A stretch of DNA of 64,000 bases, taken from Begonia masoniana. Lineage: Eukaryota > Streptophyta > Magnoliopsida > Cucurbitales > Begoniaceae. The position numbers and the translations under genes were made by a program. Location: positions 49,559,897 to 49,623,896 of the forward strand of contig CM039505.1 in NCBI GenBank assembly GCA_022432975.1, written 5' to 3'. Shown in pieces: positions 16,201-32,092 of this stretch. Position 1 is the first letter of the stretch; each line of letters starts with the position of its first letter. Below the pieces are notes generated by a model. It saw nothing but the letters and a program-made list of their open reading frames with translations, was not told the DNA's origin and searched no databases.

Positions 16201-19200
16201 TTGCGAGATAAAATTAAACGGCTCGGCCCGCTACAATACCAAGTCGAGCAAGCAAACTCGCTGCCAGCCCACTCATTTAACACATCAACTCTCTTAAATT
16301 TCTATCGTTTAAAGAGGATAAGACATCGGTCTAACTGAAGAGCTTTTTAGAAATGAAAGACCGATAAACCTAATCCATGTTACAACAAACATCTCCAACT
16401 GATTCAAGTATTTCTTCTTGATAACTTCACATGAGATAGGAAATAAAGTTAAGGAATATGATAATACCTAGGATTTTAAGTAACTGATTCAAGTAAGTCT
16501 TTTCTTCTTGATAACTTCACATAAGATAAAGTCTAGGAAATAAAGTTATGGAATATAATAATACCTAGGATTTTAAGTTCATACAATTTAGAACCAGTTT
16601 GGTAACTTTTTTAGTAATCACAATTACATGTATTTTAAGTTTTTTCTTTCATTTAAATCTTAAACTATGAATTTTTTTTTAAACAAAACCATAAACTATT
16701 AACTCTAACAATCTAAACTTTAAACTATAAAAAACTTAACAAATCAAACCTTATTGGACGGCGGTGTAGGATCAGAATTGTCTAAGAGGGGGGTGAATTA
16801 GACTTTTTAATTTTAATTTCAATTTAATCTAATTTCTCTTCTTGATTAAACTTAGTTACAGCACTAGTAATCAAATAATGTAAAGAGAGAGAAAGAGAAA
16901 TTATACACCAGTATTTTTACGTGGTTCGGCCAAACTGCCTACGTCCACGCTCCAAGGCTCTCCCTTGAAGATTTCTTACTTCTCCTCAACGAGAAAATCT
17001 GATCGACCTTACGGGCTTCGATCCACAGCCTTTCACAATCCTGGATTGAACTTAGCGGGCATCAATCCACAGCCTTACAGGATATTCAAGTTTGAAATAC
17101 AGAATACAATGATCTACAAGCTCTCAAAACATAATCTCAAGTTTTGAAGTAGAGAGGTGTAGATTGAGAATTCAGAGTAATAATTTTTGCACCTAGGGCT
17201 CAGAATTCAAAATGGATAAAAGTACTTCCTTCGTGCTCTGAGCTCAGCTTATATACTCTATCTTCTAATCGGCTAGGCTTCAATGCTCCTTATCCAATAA
17301 TAGAAGTTTAGTTACCGTTGGAGCAGCTTCCGTACAAGTTCAGGTAGCCGTTGCCGTTTGTAGTTGCAAATCGTCGTCGCCATTAATGTTCTGGAGTTAT
17401 GGCTGAAAACGACGTCACTGTAGCTTCGCGGCTAATTTGAATTCTGGTGGAAGACAAAGCTGACTTATAGTCTTGAACCGCCAACGGAAGATGAAGCTTT
17501 AAACCCTTGAACCGGCGTCGGATGATGAAGCTCTAAATGCTTGAACCGGCATCGGATGATTGATTCATAGTTGTCTTCCGCCTTTGTCGTTTAGTGACCG
17601 GAAGAGCATTTTATTGAAGTCATCCGCCTTTGTTGTTTTGTGGCCGGAAGAGCATTTTATTGAAGTCATCCGCCTTTGTCGTTTTGTGGCCGGAAGAGTA
17701 ATTTGATTTACTCATCCGCCTTTGTCGTCTAGCGAGCGGTGGACTGATTCTTTTCGCTCATCCGCCTTTGTCTTTTAGCGAGCGGTGGACTGATTCTTTT
17801 AAACGACTCCGCTCTTGTCGTTTTGTGACCGGTGGACTGATTCTTTTGCTTAACACATTTCAGCCCTGTACACTTAATCATATGCATTAAAAACTAAAAT
17901 ACCCTTTTTAAGGGTATCTCCAACAAATCTAACTCAAATGCATTTCATTAAATTCAATTAATAAACATAATCAAATTACAATATTAAGCAGACAAATTCA
18001 TCATCAAAAACAAATTAAGACTTAAACATTATTTAAGTCAACAATCTCTCCCTTTTTGATGATGACAACCTATCAAAATACGTATAACTCCCCCATAATC
18101 TAAGCTCCCCCATAATATATGCATCTGATATCAAAAGACCAAACAGAGAGCATATCCAGAACTAAATCAGACAACACATTTTGCATACAACACATTTTGC
18201 ATAACACATTTTGCATACAACACATTTTGCATACATGTCTCCCCCATTGACATTATCAAAAACAATAAACAGAGAAAGACAGCAGAAAACATGGCATTCA
18301 ACATAGAGATCTATAAGGAAAATGTATACAGATAAAAACAAAATTATCGTTTATTATAGAAATCTAAAAATCTCTTCCAAAAAGCATGGATAGCCCAAGA
18401 AGGCAATGTGAGTGCAGGATTGAAGTAGGCATCCACTAGAGCTTGAAGTGAAGCAAGATCACGAGGTAGAGGTGCCTGATAGATCACCAAGTCCGTACAG
18501 GTATTGGCAATGGGAACTGGTTCTGGAGAAACCACCAGATCCTGACTTGGAGAAGGCTCGATTTGAGGAGCAGCAGGAGATTGAGGCACTTCCAGAGGAG
18601 CAATAGGAGAGGTATCCATTGGACTGGAGGGCTCTAAGGATGGCTCCTGTACTGAGAGAGCAACAGAAGTAGAGAATGCCAGTTCAGACTCTTGTAAATC
18701 CAAAGGCATCACTCTAGAATCGGTAACAACCTCTGGTCTGGTGAAAGGAAGGAGGAGGTCTTCATATGTAGGCTCATAAGGTCTGAGAGGAATATGAGGT
18801 GCAGGGCAGAGACCCTCAACTTTAGACTGGAGAGCCTTAAGGTCACGAGAGAAGATTTTTGTGTGCCTGTCCCATTTCTGATCCATTTGACCCCGTTCCA
18901 CCACAGCAGCTTCTTGCAAAGCCACCTTGAGTTGATTTAACTTTGAATCGAAGTCTGTCTTTAGATTTACAAGGCATGACTTCAGCTCAAGGTACTGTTC
19001 CTCACTGATAGATGATTTCCTCTTATAAAGGATAGGAGTGGCAGGAGTGACAGTAGGAATTGGTGAGGTCACTTGAACTGTAAGAGGTAGGGAAACAATT
19101 GGAGCAGGGAGAAGGACTGGAGACACTGGTTGTTGAACTGTGGGAGGAAGGAGAGGTGTAGGAGTAGAAGATTGAGCAATAGGAGACAAAGGAGCATCCA

Positions 19201-22200
19201 CATTATCCTGATCAGACTCTTCTGCCAGGACAAGTTTTCTTTTCCTCCTTGGAACAACTTCGGCCTGAGCAGTTTCCAAAAGGGCTGCAGGCAGAGGGTG
19301 CCCGTATGAGGCAGGTGGAGGCAGCGATAGTAAAGAGGGTTGAGCTGGAGGACCATGTTTAATGATTGAGGAAATGGCCCGAAATACCGGAGAGATGGAG
19401 GGAAGAGCAGGTTGTGAAGGCAGTATGAGAGAAGGTGGAGGAGAAGGAGGTGAAGGTAGGCTAGGTGCAGAAGGGGCAGAAATAGCCTCAAATGGATGTG
19501 CAGAAGCTATTGGAGCAGGTTGGCTAATCCTTGTAGAAGGGGCACGGCGGCTGGTCACAGGTGGAGGACGTTTAGGCCGAGTGACCCTAGGACTAGGAGG
19601 GGAAAGATCAAAGGCAGGGATCTCAGAATCACCACCACCTTCATGAACAGATGATTCTGTATCCAAACTCACGTCCTGTTTGCCCTTTTTGGCAGCTTTG
19701 ACCTTAGCTACCCTCTGCTTGGACTGATCCAAGACAAAAACTCCTTGACGGTTCTTCTTAATTCCCATCCTGGACAAGGTATCCTTGGAGTAATAGCTGG
19801 TATGTTTCAGACAGGTGGGATGCTCATCCTCAGGAAATTCAACCTGATTCTTCTGAAAAATCTTCATGAGTAGGAGGTTGTAGGGAAAGGATGTGGTCCC
19901 TGACGAAACACTCTGAATCATCCTTCGCAGGATGATGTATCCAATATCTACAGGGAACTTCATATAGATGGCATAAAGGATGACATGCTCCATGCTGCTA
20001 ATGTCATCATAATGTCCCCCTTTAGGAATGACATTGTAGCAGATCATTTGATGAAGCAGCCTAGCTCTAATGGTTAGATGCTTGCTTTTGAGAGGGTTTG
20101 GAATATTGCTCGGATCTAGAGCAATTTCCTTTAGGAATTGTTGGCCATCAGAAAGCTTTAGAAATGGAATTTATTGGCCAATAGAATAGATTTTAGGGTG
20201 ATTATCCAAATGGGGGGCTCCCAAAAGTTCATTGATGGATTTTGAGGTAAGCTCTATGGTTTTCCCATACACATAGCTAGATATGAGTGACTGATCAGAA
20301 GTAGCGCTAAGATTAGCATAGAACATCCTAATGGCAGAGGGAAAATAGAAGGATTCAACCTCAAACAGTCCTAGTAATCCAACATCGGCCAGGGGTGTTA
20401 CTATATTTAAAGAAACAAGTTCGTCAGGAACCATACCACGACCCGGAATCAACTTTTTGTCCTTAAAGTCGCCGTGATATCGGATTTCAGCCGCTTCTGA
20501 TATGAAGTAGAGTGACGGCCAACTGGTTGCCCGAGGGAACACCCGAGCCGGTCTAGGATTGGGTTTGGCTTTCTTTTTCGCAGGATCAGCACCACCCCTT
20601 GAAGAACAAGCCTCATGATCGTGTGCAAAAGCTTGGTCCATTGGAGAAATTTTGGGAAGACGACCTAGAGAGCAAGGGTTGTCGATAGAGAGAAAGGGCG
20701 CGAAAGATGAAGCGTTTAGGAGAGAAAGCCAAGTTTAAACGAGAGAGAACTACGCCCGACATGCGGAAATCACACGTGTAAGATTGATATTGTCCGATTA
20801 AAGACACGTGTTGACAGATTAGAAAATGTATCATCCGGTCAGTGGATGATGTATATCTTCCGGTGAAAAAATGAAAAAGGACCGGAGGATGTGAACAATA
20901 AAGACAGAAAAATAAAAAAAAAAACTTAACTTTTCTCATACTTGAGAAGACCTAATCTTATTCTAATACCACAGAATGTTTTCTCATCTAAAAGCTTTGT
21001 GAAAATATCTGCCAATTGATCTTCGGAATTGACAAACTCTAAAGATATGTCACCTTTTTGAACATGATCACGAATGAAATGATATCTGACATCTATGTGT
21101 TTTGTTCTAGAATGTTGAATAGGATTTTTAGAGATGTTTATAGCACTGGTGTTATCACACCGAATAGGAATCCTATTATAAAACAGATTATAATCTTCTA
21201 GAGTCTGTTTCATCCATAACATTTGTGCACAGCAACTGCCAGCAGCAATATATTCACTTTCAGCAGTTGATAATGCAACAGAATTCTGTTTCTTAGAATA
21301 CCATGACACTAGAGACTCTCCTAAGAATTGACAAGTGCCACTGGTGCTTTTTCTATCAATAAGACTACCAGCATAGTCAGAATCTGAATAGCCTATTAGA
21401 TCAAAGGAGGTGCCCTTTGGATACCATAATCCTAAATCTTGAGTCCCACTTAAGTATTTGAAAATTCTTTTGACAGCCGATAAGTGAGATTCCTTAGGGG
21501 CAGCCTGGTATCTAGCACACAGACAAACACTAAAGAGTATATCTGGCCTACTAGCAGTCAGATACAACAGAGAACCAATCATACCACGATATTTCTTGAT
21601 ATCTACACTTATACCAATTTCATCCTTGTCCAATTTAGTAGTGGTACTCATGGGAGTTTTAGAAGATTTGACAGATTCTAGACCGAATTTCTTAAGAAGT
21701 TCCTTGATGTATTTTTCTTGACAGAAGAAAATTCCATCAGAAGATTGACTAATCTGGAATCCTAAGAAAAACTTTAACTCCCCCATCATACTCATCTCGA
21801 ATTCACTTTGCATGAGGGATGAAAACTCATTACACATTTTGACATTAGTTGAGCCAAAGATAATGTCATCGACATAAATTTGAACCAACAAAATGTCCTT
21901 CTCCTTTTGCATGGTAAACAGAGTTGAATCGGAGTTACCCTTATTGAAATTCCTTTCCTCAAGGAAGTTCTTCAATCTGTCATACCAAGCTCTAGGAACC
22001 TGCTTAAGTCCATAGAGAGCTTTCCTAAGTTTGAAGACATGGTCGGGTTTATCAAAGGCTTCAAAACCTAAAGGTTGCTCTACATAAACTTCTTCAGTTA
22101 TATAACCATTTAAAAATGCACTCTTTACATCCATTTGAAAGAGTGTGAAGTTTTTGTAGCAAGCAAAAGCTAGAAGCATTCTAATTGACTCTAATCTAGC

Positions 22201-25200
22201 TACAGGGGCAAAGGATTCTTCAAAATCAATTCCCTCTTCTTGAGAGTATCCCTTAGCTACAAGTCTAGCTTTATTTCTAACTACTATCCCATTTTCATCC
22301 AATTTATTCTTATAAACCCATTTTGTTCCAATAATTGGATGATCCTTAGGCCGTGGAACAAGTTCCCATACCTTGCTCCTTTCAAATTGATTTAGCTCTT
22401 CTTGCATAGCTAGAATCCACTTTTCATCACTCTCAGCCTCTTCAAACTTCTTAGGTTCTACTTGAGATATAAATGCCACATTGGCACAGAGATTCCTAAG
22501 AGAGGATCTAGTCTTAACTCCTAAAGAGGGATCACCTAAGACCTCATCTATTGGATGATTTCTGACATATTTCCAATCTCTTGGTAAAGTAGGATTTTCA
22601 TCCTTAACAGGAATTATATCAAGAGATGTTGAAGATGGTTCTAAAGATTTTTCTGCTTGAGAGGGATCTGTAGGTTTTTCTAAGGAAAGAGAGTCTAATT
22701 GACAAACTACACCATCATTCTCATCCACATTTAATATGGGCTGAGGAGACTCATCAAAGTTGACATGAACGGATTCCTCTACTACTAGAGTTCTCCTATT
22801 GAAAACCCTATATGCTTTACTGGTCAGAGAATAACCAAGAAAAATTCCAACATCAGATTTGGAATCGAATTTTCCTAAGTTATCCTTAGTATTGAGAATG
22901 AAGCATTTACTGCCAAAGGCTCTAAAATACTTGACAGAAGGAGTTTTTCCACTCCAGAGCTCATATGGAGTTTTCTCTAGGATAGGTCTTATGGAGACCC
23001 GATTAAGTACATAACAGGCTGTTGCTACAGCTTCAGCCCAGAAATACTTAGGAAGGGAGTTTTCATTAAGCATAGTCCTAGCAAGCTCTTGAGGGATCTA
23101 TTTTTCCGCTCAACAACACCATTTTGCTGAGGGGTCCTAGGAGAAGAGAAATTGTGCTCAATTCCATATTTGAGACACAGGAGTTCAAATTTCTCATTTT
23201 CAAACTCTCCACCATGATCACTACGAATAGCAACAATGGTGAGCTCCTTTTCATTTTGAACTCTTTTCCTAAAACTAGAAAAGGTGTCAAAGGTTTCATC
23301 CTTAAACTTCAGAAAATGAACCCAAGTAAATCTAGAAAAATCATCAACAATGACAAATGCATAGAATTTTCCTCCTAGGCTGGCTATGTTGGAAGGACCG
23401 AAGAGGTCCATATGAAGGAGTTGGAGAGGCTTAGAAGTAGAAATTGCATTCTTAGATGCAAAGGAGCTTTTGATCTGCTTGCCCATTTGACAAGCTTCAC
23501 AGACTTTATCCTTTTCAAAGGATATCTTAGGAATACCTCTAACTAAGTTCTCCTTAGTAATCTTAGCTAAGGTATCCATCCCTACGTGTCCTAATCTCCT
23601 ATGCCAGATCCAACCGTCAATAGAAGAATTCACAGCAAAGCATTTTTCAATACTACAATCAATATCATCAATGTCAATGACATAAATATTTTCTTTCCTA
23701 AAGCCAGTAAAGAGAATTTTGCCATTTGCAGCATCTTTAATTATACATGAATCTGATTTGAATATTACTTCATAACCTTTGTCACATAATTGACTAATGC
23801 TAAGTAGATTATGTTTTAACCCATCAACTAATAAAGCATTTTCTATAACAGGATTGATAGGGTTACCTATGTTACCAATGCCAACGATTTTACCTTTTTG
23901 GTTTCCACCAAAGGTAACACTTCCTTTCTTTTTGCTGACTGCAGCAAATTTAGTTGAGTCCCCCGTCATATGTCTTGAGCATCCGTTGTCGAGATACCAC
24001 TGGTTTTTCCCGGGAGAGCAGTCAACCTGCAATAGAAAGTTCAAGCAGTCTTCTTAGGTACCCAAATCTTTTGGGTCCTGGTGTTAGTTTTGGTTCCTTT
24101 GGGAACCCACTGTAATTTACTCTCAGTTTTCTTGTTGTTTGAATTTAATGGACATACAAATGATTTATGTCTAACTTCATTGCATGCATGACAGACAGTG
24201 GATTTAACAAAAAGCCTTTTATATGTTTTCTTTTTACTAAACCCTTCATACCCTAGACCAGTTTTATCAAACTGCACTCTCTGACTGCTCAATAACATGT
24301 TCAGATTTTTACTTCCTTCAGTGAAATTCAGAACAAGTCTATTTAACGTCTCATTTTTCTTTTTAAGAGCAGAAACTTCCTTTTCATGCATACTAAGTTC
24401 ATTGGCCTGCTTTTCTAATAAATCTGTATTCTCCTTTTTCAACAAATTGTATTTATTTTTCAGCATGCCAAACTGTTTAACTAAGTCATTAAAGGCGTCA
24501 ATTATTTCACCTTCTTCATCATCACTATCACTATCACTAGATACATTTGAAGAAGAAGTACTAACCTTTTCCTCGAGTGCCATGAAGCACAGGTTTGTAA
24601 CTTCCTCATCATCTGAAGATGAAGTGTCACCTTCACTGTCATCCCAAGTGGCCTTCATAGCCTTTTTCTTGAATTTCTTGGGACCTTTAACTTGTGGACA
24701 GTCAGCCTTCATGTGGCCTGGCTTTCCACATCCAAAACAGGTAAACTCCTTGTCTTTGGATTGCTTTTCATTCTTGGGAAATCTTCTTCCCTGCAGCTTC
24801 TTCCTTCGAAGGAACTTGCTGAATCTCCTAGTAATAAGAGCAATGTCCTCATCCTCCTCTTCTTCTTCATCCTCAGAGGCTTCACATTTACTTGAAGAAG
24901 CTTTCATAGCAATATCTTTTCTTTTGGAGGTCTCTTTTTCCTTAAGGTCTTCTTTCTCATTTGACCTCATTGTGATCTCATGTGTCATGAGAGATCCAAT
25001 GAGCTCTTCAAGCTTTAGAGCTTTAAGATCCTTTGCTTCCTGAATTGCAGTCACCTTTGGCTACCAGCTTCTTGGAAGACACCTGAGGATCTTCCTGACC
25101 TGTTCTTCACTAGAATAAGACTTACCAAGAGCTTTCAAACCATTAGTAATGTTAGTGAATCTTGTAAACATGGAAGAGACAGAATCATCTTTGGGCATAG

Positions 25201-28200
25201 AAAATAATTCATACTCGGAATGAGCATATTCAGTTTGCTCTCCTTAACTTGATTTGTGCCCTCGTGTGTGACCTCTAATAAGTGCCAAATTTCTTGAGCA
25301 CTTTCACACCCTTGTACCCTATTAAATTCATCTCTATTTAAGGCACAGTACAAGGTGTTTACAGCCTTAGCATTAAGGCTTAGATTTCTCTTATCGGACT
25401 CTGTTAACTCAGAAGAGTCCTTAGGGATACTTTTCCCATCAACAGTTTTCATGGCCTTGTAAGGACCATTCTCTATAATACACCAGGTCTCATAGTCTAT
25501 GGCTTGAATGAATATTTCATTCTAGACTTCCAATAGACATAGTCACTACCATCAAAGAATGGAGGTCTATTTGTTGCCTGACCTTCTATTTGTGAGTTGT
25601 TAACGTTGAATGCCATTTCAGATACAGCAATATCTCTTAGATAAATAGCTTAGACAATATAAACCTTTCTCTGATACCAATTGTAGGATCGGAATTGTCT
25701 AAGAGGGGGGTGAATTAGACTTTTTAATTTTAATTTCAATTTAATCTAATTTCTCTTCTTGATTAAACTTAGTTACAGCACTAGTAATCAAATAATGTAA
25801 AGAGAGAGAAAGAGAAATTATACACCAGTATTTTTACGTGGTTCGGCCAAACTGCCTACGTCCACGCTCCAAGGCTCTCCCTTGAAGATTTCTTACTTCT
25901 CCTCAACGAGAAAATCTGATCGACCTTACGGGCTTCGATCCACAGCCTTTCACAATCCTGGATTGAACTTAGCGGGCATCAATCCACAGCCTTACAGGAT
26001 ATTCAAGTTTGAAATACAGAATACAATGATCTACAAGCTCTCAAAACAGAATCTCAAGTTTTGAAGTAGAGAGGTGTAGATTGAGAATTCAGAGTAATAA
26101 TTTTCGCACCTAGGGCTCAGAATTCAAAATGGCTAAAAGTACTTCCTTCGTGCTCTGAGCTCAGCTTATATACTCTGTCTACTAATCGGCTAGGCTTCAA
26201 TGCTCCTTATCCAATAATAGAAGTTTAGTTACCGTTGGAGCAGCTTCCGTACAAGTTCAGGTAGCCGTTGCCGTTTGTAGTTGCAAATCGTCGTCGCCAT
26301 TAATGTTCTGGAGTTATGGCTGAAAACGACGTCACTGTAGCTTCGCGGCTAATTTGAATTCTGGCGGAAGACAAAGCTGACTTATAGTCTTGAACCGCCA
26401 ACGGAAGATGAAGCTTTAAACCCTTGAACCGGCGTCGGATGATGAAGCTCTAAATGCTTGAACCGGCATCGGATGATTGATTCATAGTTGTCTTCCGCCT
26501 TTGTCGTTTAGTGACCGGAAGAGCATTTTATTGAAGTCATCCGCCTTTGTCGTTTTGTGGCCGGAAGAGCATTTTATTGAAGTCATCCGCCTTTGTCGTT
26601 TTGTGGCCGGAAGAGTAATTTGATTTACTCATCCGCCTTTGTCGTCTAGCGAGCGGTGGACTGATTCTTTTCGCTCATCCGCCTTTGTCTTTTAGCGAGC
26701 GGTGGACTGACCATTTTAAACGACTCCGCTCTTGTCGTTTTGTGACCGGTGGACTGATTCTTTTGCTTAACACATTTCAGCCCTGTACACTTAATCATAT
26801 GCATTAAAACTAAAATACCCTTTTTAAGGGTATCTCCAACAAATCTAACTCAAATGCATTTCATTAAATTCAATTAATAAACATAATCAAATTACAATAT
26901 TAAGCAGACAAATTCATCATCAAAAACAAATTAAGACTTAAACATTATTTAAGTCAACAATCTCTCCCTTTTTGATGATGACAACCTATCAAAATACGTA
27001 TAACTCCCCCCATAATCTAAGCTCCCCCATAATATATGCATCTGATATCAAAAGACCAAACAGAGAGCATATCCAGAACTAAATCAGACAACACATTTTG
27101 CATACAACACATTTTGCATAACACATTTTGCATACAACACATTTTGCATACATGTCTCCCCCATTGACATTATCAAAAACAATAAACAGAGAAAGACAGC
27201 AGAAAACATGGCATTCAACATAGAGATCTATAAGGAAAATGTATACAGATAAAAACAAAATTATCGTTTATTATAGAAATCTAAAAATCTCTTCCAAAAA
27301 GCATGGATAGCCCAAGAAGGCAATGTGAGTGCAGGATTGAAGTAGGCATCCACTAGAGCTTGAAGTGAAGCAAGATCACGAGGTAGAGGTGCCTGATAGA
27401 TCACCAAGTCCGTACAGGTATTGGCAATGGGAACTGGTTCTGGAGAAACCACCAGATCCTGACTTGGAGAAGGCTCGATTTGAGGAGCAGCAGGAGATTG
27501 AGGCACTTCCAGAGGAGCAATAGGAGAGGTATCCATTGGACTGGAGGGCTCTAAGGATGGCTCCTGTACTGAGAGAGCAACAGAAGTAGAGAATGCCAGT
27601 TCAGACTCTTGTAAATCCAAAGGCATCACTCTAGAATCGGTAACAACCTCTGGTCTGGTGAAAGGAAGGAGGAGGTCTTCATATGTAGGCTCATAAGGTC
27701 TGAGAGGAATATGAGGTGCAGGGCAGAGACCCTCAACTTTAGACTGGAGAGCCTTAAGGTCACGAGAGAAGATTTTTGTGTGCCTGTCCCATTTCTGATC
27801 CATTTGACCCCGTTCCACCACAGCAGCTTCTTGCAAAGCCACCTTGAGTTGATTTAACTTTGAATCGAAGTCTGTCTTTAGATTTACAAGGCATGACTTC
27901 AGCTCAAGGTACTGTTCCTCACTGATAGATGATTTCCTCTTATAAAGGATAGGAGTGGCAGGAGTGACAGTAGGAATTGGTGAGGTCACTTGAACTGTAA
28001 GAGGTAGGGAAACAATTGGAGCAGGGAGAAGGACTGGAGACACTGGTTGTTGAACTGTGGGAGGAAGGAGAGGTGTAGGAGTAGAAGATTGAGCAATAGG
28101 AGACAAAGGAGCATCCACATTATCCTGATCAGACTCTTCTGCCAGGACAAGTTTTCTTTTCCTCCTTGGAACAACTTCGGCCTGAGCAGTTTCCAAAAGG

Positions 28201-30585
28201 GCTGCAGGCAGAGGGTGCCCGTATGAGGCAGGTGGAGGCAGCGATAGTAAAGAGGGTTGAGCTGGAGGACCATGTTTAATGATTGAGGAAATGGCCCGAA
28301 ATACCGGAGAGATGGAGGGAAGAGCAGGTTGTGAAGGCAGTATGAGAGAAGGTGGAGGAGAAGGAGGTGAAGGTAGGCTAGGTGCAGAAGGGGCAGAAAT
28401 AGCCTCAAATGGATGTGCAGAAGCTATTGGAGCAGGTTGGCTAATCCTTGTAGAAGGGGCACGGCGGCTGGTCACAGGTGGAGGACGTTTAGGCCGAGTG
28501 ACCCTAGGACTAGGAGGGGAAAGATCAAAGGCAGGGATCTCAGAATCACCACCACCTTCATGAACAGATGATTCTGTATCCAAACTCACGTCCTGTTTGC
28601 CCTTTTGGCAGCTTTGACCTTAGCTACCCTCTGCTTGGACTGATCCAAGACAAAACTCCTTGACGGTTCTTCTTAATTCCCATCCTGGACAAGGTATCCT
28701 TGGAGTAATAGCTGGTATGTTTCAGACAGGTGGGATGCTCATCCTCAGGAAATTCAACCTGATTCTTCTGAAAATCTTCATGAGTAGGAGGTTGTAGGGA
28801 AAGGATGTGGTCCCTGACGAAACACTCTGAATCATCCTTCGCAGGATGATGTATCCAATATCTACAGGGAACTTCATATAGATGGCATAAAGGATGACAT
28901 GCTCCATGCTGCTAATGTCATCATAATGTCCCCCTTTAGGAATGACATTGTAGCAGATCATTTGATGAAGCAGCCTAGCTCTAATGGTTAGATGCTTGCT
29001 TTTGAGAGGGTTTGGAATATTGCTCGGATCTAGAGCAATTTCCTTTAGGAATTGTTGGCCATCAGAAAGCTTTAGAAATGGAATTTATTGGCCAATAGAA
29101 TAGATTTTAGGGTGATTATCCAAATGGGGGGCTCCCAAAAGTTCATTGATAGATTTTGAGGTAAGCTCTATGGTTTTCCCATGCACATAGCTAGATATGA
29201 GTGACTGATCAGAAGTAGCGCTAAGATTAGCATAGAACATCCTAATGGCAGAGGGAAAATAGAAGGATTCAACCTCAAACAGTCCTAGTAATCCAACATC
29301 GGCCAGGGGTGTTACTATATTTAAAGAAACAAGTTCGTCAGGAACCATACCACGACCCGGAATCAACTTTTTGTCCTTAAAGTCGCCGTGATATCGGATT
29401 TCAGCCGCTTCTGATATGAAGTAGAGTGACGGCCAACTGGTTGCCCGAGGGAACACCCGAGCCGGTCTAGGATTGGGTTTGGCTTTCTTTTTCGCAGGAT
29501 CAGCACCACCCCTTGAAGAACAAGCCTCATGATCGTGTGCAAAAGCTTGGTCCATTGGAGAAATTTTGGGAAGACGACCTAGAGAGCAAGGGTTGTCGAT
29601 AGAGAGAAAGGGCGCGAAAGATGAAGCGTTTAGGAGAGAAAGCCAAGTTTAAACGAGAGAGAACTACGCCCGACATGCGGAAATCACACGTGTAAGATTG
29701 ATATTGTCCGATTAAAGACACGTGTTGACAGATTAGAAAATGTATCATCCGGTCAGTGGATGATGTATATCTTCCGGTGAAAAAATGAAAAAGGACCGGA
29801 GGATGTGAACAATAAAGACAGAAAAATAAAAAAAAAAACTTAACTTTTCTCATACTTGAGAAGACCTAATCTTATTCTAATACCACAGAATGTTTTCTCA
29901 TCTGAAAGCTTTGTGAAAATATCTGCCAATTGATCTTCGGAATTGACAAACTCTAAAGATATGTCACCTTTTTGAACATGATCACGAATGAAGTGATATC
30001 TGACATCTATGTGTTTTGTTCTAGAATGTTGAATAGGATTTTTAGAGATGTTTATAGCACTGGTGTTATCACACCGAATAGGAATCCTATTATAAAACAG
30101 ATTATAATCTTCTAGAGTCTGTTTCATCCATAACATTTGTGCACAGCAACTGCCAGCAGCAATATATTCACTTTCAGCAGTTGATAATGCAACAGAATTC
30201 TGTTTCTTAGAATACCATGACACTAGAGACTCTCCTAAGAATTGACAAGTGCCACTGGTGCTTTTTCTATCAATAAGACTACCAGCATAGTCAGAATCTG
30301 AATAGCCTATTAGATCAAAGGAGGTGCCCTTTGGATACCATAATCCTAAATCTTGAGTCCCACTTAAGTATTTGAAAATTCTTTTGACAGCCGATAAGTG
30401 AGATTCCTTAGGGGCAGCCTGGTATCTAGCACACAGACAAACACTAAAGAGTATATCTGGCCTACTAGCAGTCAGATACAACAGAGAACCAATCATACCA
30501 CGATATTTCTTGATATCTACACTTATACCAATTTCATCCTTGTCCAATTTAGTAGTGGTACTCATGGGAGTTTTAGAAGATTTGA

Positions 30586-32092
<1,507 letters not shown>
